The translations under genes and the position numbers were made by a program. DNA of 6,738 bases from Burkholderiaceae bacterium (GTDB lineage: Bacteria > Pseudomonadota > Gammaproteobacteria > Burkholderiales > Burkholderiaceae). The stretch is taken from NCBI GenBank assembly GCA_017997515.1, contig JAGOEY010000011.1, positions 1 to 6,738 on the forward strand. The letters are read 5' to 3'. Shown piece by piece: positions 1 through 5,138 of the stretch; position 1 is the first letter of the stretch; the number at the start of each line of letters is the position of its first letter. The notes beneath the pieces are model-generated. The model had not been told where the DNA came from. It saw only the letters and a program-made list of their open reading frames with translations, and did no database searches.

Positions 1-930
1 AAGGGCTGGCAGTGGCGCGACAAGTGGTCGCTGCTCAAGGCATCCCTCGGCTGGCAACGGGCAGGTTTTGTGTGCCCGCCGCATGTTTCGGTGGCCGACC
101 TTTGCAGCGGCCTGACCGCGCGGGTGCGCAGCGAGATGATCGACCCACTGTGTGTGTCGGCGCTGAACACCCCCGCCGCCCAGGCCAGCGGCCAGGTGTT
201 TCTGCGGGTGCTGCAAGACGCCCTGTTTGGTGTCAGCGGTGGCTCCCACCTGCTGCTGCCCCGGGTGGACCTGGGGGCGCTGTTCCCCGACGCGGCACTG
301 CGCTGGCTCGCCGCCCACGGCGCACACACCGTGCTGGGCAAACGGGTGCAGTCCATCCAGCCACAGCCCGACCAAACCTGGCGCGTGGACGGCGAAGTGT
401 TTGACCAGGTGGTGCTGGCCTGTTCACCGCAAGAGGCGTCGCGCCTGGTGGCAGGCAGTGGCGTGGGCACGGCGGCCGCTGCGCAGTGGGTGGCGCAGGC
501 TGACGCGCTGCGGTTTGAAGCCATCACCACGGTGTATGCCACATCCGCCACCGTGGCGCAGACCCCGCTGGCGCAGCCCATGCTGGCGCTGCGCAACACC
601 GCCGCCCTGCCCGCCCAGTTTGTGTTTGACAGGGGCCAGCTGGGCAGCCCGCGCGGAATGCTGGCATTTGTCATCAGCGCGTGTGAGGGCGACCGCGCCT
701 GGCTGGAGCGCCAGGTGTGCGCCCAGGCAGCGGAACAGCTGGGTCTGCAGGATGTGCAGCCGCTGCAAACCGTGGTGGAAAAACGCGCTACGTTTGCCTG
801 CACACCGGGCCTGGTGCGCCCGCCTATGGACGTTGCGCCGGGCTTGCGTGTGTGTGGTGACTACATCGAAGGGCCCTACCCCGCCACGCTGGAAGGCGCT
901 GTGCGCAGCGGCCAGGCGGCAGCCACGTGA
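1..930 (+). CDS. hpnE: Hydroxysqualene dehydroxylase HpnE, 3' part (5' end outside window)
   Basis: Frame 1 is open from the first base to TGA at 928-930, giving the C-terminal 309 residues. HpnE enzymes are about 420 residues, so roughly 110-130 N-terminal residues with the GxGxxG FAD-binding motif lie upstream. Recognisable family stretches are GWQWRDKWSLLKASLGWQ at the visible N-terminus, then IDPLCVSALNTPAAQASGQ, VFLRVLQDALFG and LLLPRVDLGALFPDAALRWL. The end, GDYIEGPYPATLEGAVRSG, is the C-terminal FAD-contact segment of amine-oxidase-like flavoproteins. Known role: HpnE reductively removes the hydroxyl of hydroxysqualene to give squalene, the third step of the HpnCDE route that feeds hopanoid synthesis. 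hpnC and hpnD would be expected just upstream, outside the window. No in-frame start in the visible part is credible as the true start, because family-conserved sequence precedes every candidate. A related carotenoid-type FAD desaturase is the main alternative, but the ALNTP and LFPD blocks fit HpnE better. Confidence 0.86.
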   Translation, partial: KGWQWRDKWSLLKASLGWQRAGFVCPPHVSVADLCSGLTARVRSEMIDPLCVSALNTPAAQASGQVFLRVLQDALFGVSGGSHLLLPRVDLGALFPDAALRWLAAHGAHTVLGKRVQSIQPQPDQTWRVDGEVFDQVVLACSPQEASRLVAGSGVGTAAAAQWVAQADALRFEAITTVYATSATVAQTPLAQPMLALRNTAALPAQFVFDRGQLGSPRGMLAFVISACEGDRAWLERQVCAQAAEQLGLQDVQPLQTVVEKRATFACTPGLVRPPMDVAPGLRVCGDYIEGPYPATLEGAVRSGQAAAT

Positions 931-952
931 GTCCGAGACCGGAACGCCCATA

Positions 953-981
953 AAAAACGCCAGCAACTTGCTGGCGTTTTT
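953..981. terminator. Bidirectional rho-independent terminator between hpnE and tctA
   Basis: The arms at 953-966 and 968-981 are perfect 14-base reverse complements around a single base (C967). The GC core is cgccagcaa/ttgctggcg, and in RNA the central few bases would open as the loop. T977-T981 plus a further T-rich stretch to 992 serve plus-strand hpnE transcripts. A952-A957 read as a U-tract for minus-strand tctCBA transcripts. It sits 22 bases past the hpnE stop and about 60 bases past the tctA stop, where the two transcription units converge. Confidence 0.92.
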
Positions 982-992
982 ACTTCTTTTTT

Positions 993-1034
993 GATAGCTT
1001 CCAGCGCCCTATGGACGGGCGCTAGAGGCCAATT
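993..1034. repeat. Short hairpin intergenic repeat (Comamonadaceae-type)
   Basis: The stem agcgccc (1003-1009) / gggcgct (1017-1023) has a 7-base loop, with flanks gatagcttcc on the left and agaggccaattt on the right. The pattern gatagc–agcgc–loop–gcgct–agaggcca resembles a repeat I recall being widespread between genes in Comamonadaceae; that recognition is from memory, not from a search. An 18-bp stretch of it (1017-1034, read on the minus strand) recurs with one mismatch inside tctD at 4831-4848. It lies after the convergent terminator and just beyond the tctA stop. Confidence 0.6.
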
Positions 1035-1040
1035 TAACCC

Positions 1041-2558
1041 TCAACCACCAGTCAACCGCGCATGTTTGCGTTGCGACATACGTTTGGCCACGCGGGGCAG
1101 GATCAGCACGGCCAGCACGATGAAGATCAGGGTGAGCGACATGGGGCGCTGTAGGAAGATCATGGCGCTGCCTTCACCGATGGAGATGGCGTTGCGCAGT
1201 TGCGCTTCGGCCAGCGGGCCCAGGATCATGCCGATGACCACCGGGGCGGTCGGGAAGTCAAAACGCCGCATCACCACACCCAGCACACCAATGGCGTACA
1301 GCAGGAACAGGTCAAACGCGCTTTGGCGCATGCCGTAGGCACCGACGGTGGCGAAGATCAGGATGCCGGCGTACAGCTGGGGCTTCGGAATCTTCAGCAG
1401 CTTGACCCACAGGCCGACCATAGGCAGGTTCAGCACCAGCAGCATCACGTTGCCGATGTAGAGCGAGGCAATCAGCGCCCACACCAGGCTGGACGAGGTG
1501 GTGAACAGCTGCGGGCCGGGCTGGATGCCGTAGTTCTGGAACGCACCCAGCAGAATAGCCGTGGTGTTGCTGGTGGGAATGCCCAGCGTCAGCAGCGGGA
1601 TAAGCGCAGCGGTCACCGTGGCGTTGTTGGCGGCTTCGGGGCCGGCCACACCTTCAATGGCACCGGTGGTGCCAAACTCGGCCTCGTCTTCCGGGTTCTT
1701 CACCAGCTTCTTTTCAGCGGCGTAGCTCAGGAAGGTCGGGATCTCGGTGCCGCCCGCAGGGATGGTGCCGAACGGGAACCCAATCGCCGTGCCACGCAGC
1801 CAGGCCGGAACAGAGCGTTTCCAGTCGCGTTTGGTCATGGTCACGCGGCTCAGCTTGTTTTGCGTGTCAACCACCTTGCCCTCGAACAGCGCGGCGTGCA
1901 GGCATTCGGCCACCGCAAACAGGCCCACAGCCACCAGCACAATTTCAACGCCGTCCAGCAGCTCAGGCACACCCCCGGTGTACCGGGCCTGGCCCGAAAT
2001 CTGGTCCATCCCCACCAGGCCTGCGGCCAGGCCGATGAAGAGAGACGTCATCCCGCGCAGCGTGCTTTTGCCCAGCACCGCACTGACCGTGGTGAAGGCC
2101 AGCACCATCAGCATGAAGTATTCAGGAGGGCCCAGCCGCACGGCGTATTCGGCCATGATGGGTGCGAACAGGGTAACCAGCACGGTGGCAATGGTGCCTG
2201 CGACGAAGGAGCCAATGGCCGCTGTGGCCAGCGCCGCACCGGCGCGCCCACTCTTGGCCATCTTGTTGCCCTCCATCGCGGTCACCATACTGGCCGTTTC
2301 CCCGGGCGTGTTCAGCAGGATGGAGGTGGTGGAGCCGCCGTACATGGCACCGTAATAAATGCCGGCAAAGAAGATCATTGAAGCCGTGGCTTCGACCTTG
2401 GCCGTGATAGGCAGCAGCATCGCCACCGCCACCGCCGGGCCAATACCAGGCAGCACACCAATAGCCGTGCCGAGTGCACAGCCGACAAAAGCCCACATCA
2501 GGTTGACCGGCGTGCCGGCGGTGATGAAGCCTTGGAGAAGGTTGTTCCAGAGATCCAT
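1041..2558 (-). CDS. tctA: Tripartite tricarboxylate transporter, large membrane subunit TctA
   Basis: This 505-residue hydrophobic protein is full length for the family (about 500) with roughly a dozen membrane segments. Visible family motifs are [17 protein letters not shown] (about 34-50), [20 protein letters not shown] (68-87), the second-half counterpart [19 protein letters not shown] (264-282), PEAANNA (307-313), and [16 protein letters not shown] (325-340). The repeated glycine/proline-rich loops in the two halves reflect the internal duplication known for TctA and are thought to form the transport core. GIPTS replaces the GIPGS form seen in many TctA proteins. The protein transports a carboxylate delivered by TctC across the inner membrane, driven by a cation gradient. 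The start is ATG at 2558, three bases after the tctB stop, with AGGGTGG about ten bases upstream as a moderate ribosome site. It is last in the tctCBA operon and ends at TGA 1041-1043. Substrate cannot be read from the sequence; citrate or a related di/tricarboxylate is likely. Confidence 0.95.
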   Translation of the reverse strand: MDLWNNLLQGFITAGTPVNLMWAFVGCALGTAIGVLPGIGPAVAVAMLLPITAKVEATASMIFFAGIYYGAMYGGSTTSILLNTPGETASMVTAMEGNKMAKSGRAGAALATAAIGSFVAGTIATVLVTLFAPIMAEYAVRLGPPEYFMLMVLAFTTVSAVLGKSTLRGMTSLFIGLAAGLVGMDQISGQARYTGGVPELLDGVEIVLVAVGLFAVAECLHAALFEGKVVDTQNKLSRVTMTKRDWKRSVPAWLRGTAIGFPFGTIPAGGTEIPTFLSYAAEKKLVKNPEDEAEFGTTGAIEGVAGPEAANNATVTAALIPLLTLGIPTSNTTAILLGAFQNYGIQPGPQLFTTSSSLVWALIASLYIGNVMLLVLNLPMVGLWVKLLKIPKPQLYAGILIFATVGAYGMRQSAFDLFLLYAIGVLGVVMRRFDFPTAPVVIGMILGPLAEAQLRNAISIGEGSAMIFLQRPMSLTLIFIVLAVLILPRVAKRMSQRKHARLTGG

Positions 2559-2561
2559 GAT

Positions 2562-3080
2562 TTACAACCACCCTGTGTTGGTGAGTCCGGGCAGGTTGAT
2601 TGCCAGGAATTGGGTGAACATCCAGAACACGGGCGCTGCAATCAACAGGCCGGTGATCAGGTCTTTGGCCAGGATGCCAGGCTGCATCGCGTCTTGCCCT
2701 GCCGCACGACGCAGGCCCTGCACGGCGAGCATGAAACACAGCGTGCAGCTCAGGATGAAGCCGATGGTGGTGATGAGCGCCGCATTGGCCAGCAGGCCTG
2801 CAGACACCCAGATAAAACCAGGCCAGTACGGCGGCTCAGAGCCGCCCACCTCGGGCGCATCCAGCTCGCGGAACCCACCCGTCATGGCCTCGCGCACGAT
2901 CAACACACCACACACCACCAGGATGGCGGCCACCAGCCACGGCAAAAAGTTGGGCCCCACGCCGCCATATCCCGAGTCCCCCGGAATGGTCAGCGCCCCA
3001 AACGCAAGCCCCGCCCCCACCAAAAGTACGCCCGCCCCGACAAGGGTCTGCAGCGTAAAAGGAGATCTTTGTTGTGTCAT
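2562..3080 (-). CDS. tctB: Tripartite tricarboxylate transporter, small membrane subunit TctB
   Basis: The product is a 172-residue membrane protein of the usual TctB size. Hydrophobic segments lie at about 10-31, 46-64, 88-121 (one long or two short spans) and 139-161, matching the four- or five-span TctB plan. Short conserved features include GYGGVGPNFLPWLVA near 38-51, typical of the loop before the second span. TctB is the poorly conserved partner that associates with TctA in the inner membrane; its exact role is unclear in the family. The ATG at 3080 is preceded by GAGGA about nine bases upstream. It is separated from tctC by 189 bases full of potential hairpins but by only three bases from tctA, so tctB and tctA are probably translated together. 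Identification rests on position and topology as much as on residues. Confidence 0.9.
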   Translation of the reverse strand: MTQQRSPFTLQTLVGAGVLLVGAGLAFGALTIPGDSGYGGVGPNFLPWLVAAILVVCGVLIVREAMTGGFRELDAPEVGGSEPPYWPGFIWVSAGLLANAALITTIGFILSCTLCFMLAVQGLRRAAGQDAMQPGILAKDLITGLLIAAPVFWMFTQFLAINLPGLTNTGWL

Positions 3081-3133
3081 GTTTTGAATTCCTCGAAAAA
3101 CCGCTTACAGAGCACGGCACTCCTGCTACCAAT

Positions 3134-3262
3134 GGGGGGCAGCTCCGGCAAGCGCAGCGAAGCCCCCTCCAGCAGACACCGCAGAACCGGCTTTGCCGGG
3201 CTGCTGGTGTCGCCCCCTGCAAGGGGGTTGGCGTTTACACGAAGTGAAAAAGCCTGGGGGTG
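3134..3262 (+). repeat. Structured intergenic repeat, copy A, between tctC and tctB
   Basis: The core at 3171-3262 aligns with the reverse complement of 4330-4416 over almost its whole length: shared agcagacaccgc, ggctttgcc, gctggtg, gcaagggggttggcg and aagcctgggggtg. It holds hairpin ccggc-ttt-gccgg (3187-3199) and hairpin ccccct-gca-aggggg (3213-3227). The left extension 3134-3170 carries gcgcagcgaagcc (3152-3164), a module found on the other side of the core in copy B. A gggggc/gccccc pair (3134-3139 with 3162-3167) could form a further stem. None is followed by a clear T-run in the tctC direction, so these look like RNA-processing or attenuating structures rather than classical terminators. 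The rest of the 189-bp gap shows only the tctB ribosome site. Confidence 0.75.
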
Positions 3263-3269
3263 TGCCCAA

Positions 3270-4232
3270 TCAGATCATCCCGGACTTGACCATAGTCGCG
3301 CGCAGGCTGGCGAACTCGTCGTCCACAAACTTCTCGAACTCTGCACCGGTCAACAGCGCAGGCGTCCAGTCGTTCTTCTTCAGGGCTTCCTGCCAGGTGG
3401 CCGACTTGGTGGCCTTGACGATCATGTCGATCAGGTCCTTGCGCTGCGCGGGCGTGATGCCGGGTGCGCCGTACACACCGCGCCAGTTGCCGATCACCAC
3501 GTTGTAGCCCTGCTCCTTCATGGTCGGGATGTCATTGCCCTTGAGGCGAGTTTCGGACGTGACGGCGATGCCCTTCATCTTGCCGGTCTTGATGTACTCC
3601 GAGAACTCGCTCATGCCGCTGCCGCCGACCGTAACGTTGCCGCCCAGGATGGCTGCCGTGGCCTCGCCGCCGCCCCGGAACGCGACGTAGTTGATCTTGG
3701 AGGGGTCCACACCTGCTTCACGCGCCAGCATGGCTGCAGCCACGTGTTCGGTGGAGCCGCGCGAACCGCCGCCCCATTTCACGCTGCCGGGGTCTTTCTT
3801 CAGCTGGGCGACCACGTCGGCCATGTTCTTGAAGGGCGAATTGGCGGGCAGCACAAACACGTTGTATTCGCTGGTCAGGCGCGCCAGCGGTGTGGCCTGC
3901 GACAGGTTCACGGGGGGTTTACCCGTGATGATGCCGCCCAGCATCACCGCACCCATCACCATCATGGCGTTCGGGTCACCCTTGCTGCCATTGACGAACT
4001 GCGCCAGGCCAATGGCACCGGCGGCGCCACCCTTGTTGTCAAAAGTGACGGTCGAGGCAGCACCAGAGTCTGTCAGGGCCTTGCCGAGCGCGCGGCCCGT
4101 GGTGTCCCAGCCACCGCCGGGATTGGCGGGCAGCATCATCTTGATGTTGGGGGCTGCAGCGTAGGCGCTCAGCGGCAAAGTGCCGGTCGCGGCCAACGCG
4201 GCCAGGGATTTCAAAAAGATATCGCGACGCAT
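3270..4232 (-). CDS. tctC: Tricarboxylate-binding periplasmic protein TctC (Bug family)
   Basis: This is the 320-residue periplasmic receptor that binds the substrate and passes it to TctA/TctB; in Bordetella the equivalent BctC also signals to its sensor kinase. Residues 1-26 form a signal peptide with RRDIFLK at 2-8, hydrophobic core LAALAATGTLPL and probable cleavage after SAYA or nearby. Bug-family marks are PANPGGGWDTTGRA (35-48), which forms the substrate-gripping loop, NKGGAAGAIGLAQF (67-79), WGGGSRGSTEH (153-163), and the C-terminal FVDDEF region. Length is normal and there is no cysteine. The start is ATG 4232, not the in-frame ATG at 4304, because AAGGAG sits six bases before 4232 and the signal peptide begins there. 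It is first in the operon, divergent from tctD. Citrate is the default substrate guess, but Bug proteins bind many carboxylates and amides. Confidence 0.94.
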   Translation of the reverse strand: MRRDIFLKSLAALAATGTLPLSAYAAAPNIKMMLPANPGGGWDTTGRALGKALTDSGAASTVTFDNKGGAAGAIGLAQFVNGSKGDPNAMMVMGAVMLGGIITGKPPVNLSQATPLARLTSEYNVFVLPANSPFKNMADVVAQLKKDPGSVKWGGGSRGSTEHVAAAMLAREAGVDPSKINYVAFRGGGEATAAILGGNVTVGGSGMSEFSEYIKTGKMKGIAVTSETRLKGNDIPTMKEQGYNVVIGNWRGVYGAPGITPAQRKDLIDMIVKATKSATWQEALKKNDWTPALLTGAEFEKFVDDEFASLRATMVKSGMI

Positions 4233-4238
4233 ATGTGT

Positions 4239-4244
4239 CTCCTT
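4239..4244 (-). promoter_or_regulatory. Strong Shine-Dalgarno of tctC
   Basis: Read on the minus strand, AAGGAG ends six bases before the ATG at 4232-4230. It is the best ribosome site in the window. It settles the tctC start against the longer reading from 4304, and fits a binding protein made in excess over its membrane partners. Confidence 0.85.
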
Positions 4245-4281
4245 GGGTTGCGGAAATTGCTCTCGAATGATGCACCCGCTG

Positions 4282-4298
4282 CCTGTCAATCTGCTGTC
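4282..4298 (-). promoter_or_regulatory. Candidate tctC -35 box overlapped by a possible TctD direct repeat
   Basis: On the minus strand an exact TTGACA lies at 4289-4284. At 17-bp spacing the -10 position (4266-4261) reads TCGAGA, a poor match, as expected for an activator-dependent promoter; the start point would fall near 4254. GACAG occurs twice exactly 11 bp apart (minus-strand reading of 4298-4294 and 4287-4283), the second copy forming part of TTGACA. OmpR/PhoB-type regulators commonly bind direct repeats with about 11-bp period next to or over the -35 box. The repeat is only five bases, so the evidence is suggestive. Confidence 0.35.
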
Positions 4299-4329
4299 CC
4301 ACACCTCAGTGAAAACCCGCAGGATGGAT

Positions 4330-4416
4330 CACCCCCAGGCTTCGCTGCGCTCTCGCCAACCCCCTTGCCGGGGGCTCCACCAGCGGCCTGGCAAAGCCAG
4401 GTCCGCGGTGTCTGCT
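4330..4416 (-). repeat. Structured intergenic repeat, copy B, in the tctC-tctD control region
   Basis: This is the inverted partner of the repeat at 3171-3262. On the plus strand it reads cacccccaggcttcgctgcg, then a ccccc-ttgcc-ggggg hairpin (4360-4374), then cctggc-aaa-gccagg (4387-4401), ending gcggtgtctgct (4405-4416). In the shared hairpin the second pair is T-A in B where A has C-G, and B has an added outer C-G pair, so pairing is preserved despite substitution. It lies between the putative tctC promoter and tctD and leaves only about 41 bases (4417-4457) for a tctD promoter. Confidence 0.75.
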
Positions 4417-4442
4417 TGAAAAGACGAGCGCGCATCGGGCAA

Positions 4443-4451
4443 TGGTATGTT
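4443..4451 (+). promoter_or_regulatory. Possible extended -10 element of tctD
   Basis: The sequence TGGTATGTT matches the TGnTATAAT extended -10 form at the TG and four of six hexamer positions. Its expected start point, six or seven bases downstream, coincides with the ATG at 4458, which would make a leaderless tctD message. No good -35 box is seen at 17 bp. This is consistent with the absence of a purine-rich ribosome site before tctD, but weak as stand-alone evidence. Confidence 0.25.
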
Positions 4452-4457
4452 CTCGCC

Positions 4458-5138
4458 ATGAGACTCTTGCTTGTTGAAGACGACCCCACCATGCGCACCA
4501 CGCTGGAGCGTGCGCTGACGCGGCGCGGCATGCTGGTGACGGCGGTGGGTGACGGGCGCGAGGCGCTGGCGCAGTGGATTGCCCACCCGCCACACGCCAT
4601 GGTGCTGGACCTGAGCCTGCCCGGCATGGACGGCCTGCAGGTGCTGCAGGCGGGCCGCCAGCGCGGGCTGCGCACGCCGGTGCTGATCCTCACCGCACGT
4701 GGCACCGTGGGGGACCGGGTGGTGGGCCTGAACAGCGGGGCCGACGACTATCTGCCCAAACCGTTTGACTTGGACGAGCTGGAGGCCCGCCTGCGCGCCT
4801 TGCAGCGCCGCAACCCCGAAAATGAAGAAGAATTGGCCTCCAGCGCCCATTCAGTGGGCACACTTCGCTACGATAAATATAGCGGAGCCATTTACCACGG
4901 CGATGCGGTACTCGAGCTGACCCCACGCGAGCTGGCCTTGCTGCAGGCGCTGATGGTCAAACCCGGTCACGCCGTGTCGAAGGAACATTTGTTCGGCCTG
5001 GTGTTCCCCGGCGAAAAAGACGTGCAGTACGAAGCCATTGAAGTGGTGGTGTACCGCCTGCGCAAAAAACTCGCGGGCACCGGCACCACCTTGATGACGT
5101 TACGTGGGCTGGGTTACCTGCTCAAAAGCGACACATGA
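4458..5138 (+). CDS. tctD: OmpR-family response regulator TctD
   Basis: The 226-residue DNA-binding response regulator is of standard OmpR-family length. The receiver domain (1-117) has acidic pocket E7/D8/D9, phospho-acceptor D51 in VLDLSLPGMDG, T79 in LILTARG and K101 in LPKPFD. After a short acidic linker (about 119-132), the winged-helix domain (133-224) carries the LTPRELALLQAL entry helix and the YEAIEVVVYRLRKKL recognition helix, ending GLGYLL. It is presumed to be phosphorylated by TctE and to activate the divergent tctCBA operon. The start is ATG 4458, since receiver domains begin MRLLLVEDD, although no clear Shine-Dalgarno precedes it; a TTG 14 codons upstream is less likely. It overlaps tctE by four bases (ATGA). 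The linker contains an 18-bp match to the intergenic repeat near 1017. A generic QseB-like regulator is the alternative name, but the transporter neighbourhood supports TctD. Confidence 0.93.
   Translation: MRLLLVEDDPTMRTTLERALTRRGMLVTAVGDGREALAQWIAHPPHAMVLDLSLPGMDGLQVLQAGRQRGLRTPVLILTARGTVGDRVVGLNSGADDYLPKPFDLDELEARLRALQRRNPENEEELASSAHSVGTLRYDKYSGAIYHGDAVLELTPRELALLQALMVKPGHAVSKEHLFGLVFPGEKDVQYEAIEVVVYRLRKKLAGTGTTLMTLRGLGYLLKSDT
4831..4859 (+). repeat. Fragment of the intergenic repeat embedded in tctD linker
   Basis: Plus-strand 4831-4848 (aattggcctccagcgccc) matches the minus-strand reading of 1034-1017 at 17 of 18 positions. The following loop is also 7 bases (4849-4855), and the second arm keeps gggc (4856-4859) before diverging. 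It encodes roughly ELASSAHSVG between the receiver and winged-helix domains, the place in the protein most tolerant of added sequence. The downstream codons for LRYDKYSGAIYHGD look like ordinary family sequence and are not counted as repeat. Confidence 0.45.

Noticed and set aside
1200..2381. 393-codon plus-strand open frame opposite tctA.
   Set aside because: Shadow of the GC-rich tctA codons. The product is His/Gln/Arg-rich low-complexity sequence, with no start signals or family resemblance.
4233..4304. Longer tctC start at the in-frame ATG 4304, adding 24 residues.
   Set aside because: The extension would precede a clear signal peptide, cover the putative promoter, and ignore the strong AAGGAG six bases before ATG 4232.
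3134..4416. The two inverted repeats as ends of a composite transposon carrying tctC.
   Set aside because: No transposase or insertion-sequence coding region is present, no target duplication is evident, and each copy is itself a hairpin unit of the kind scattered between genes. tctC is a standard operon member.
2532..4457. Very long plus-strand open frame running antisense through tctB, the gap and tctC and continuing in frame into tctD.
   Set aside because: It is antisense to well-supported genes and the peptide is rich in His, Gln, Arg and Gly without domain character. It crosses two repeat-filled gaps. Absence of stops is a side effect of GC-rich codons; the true start is ATG 4458.
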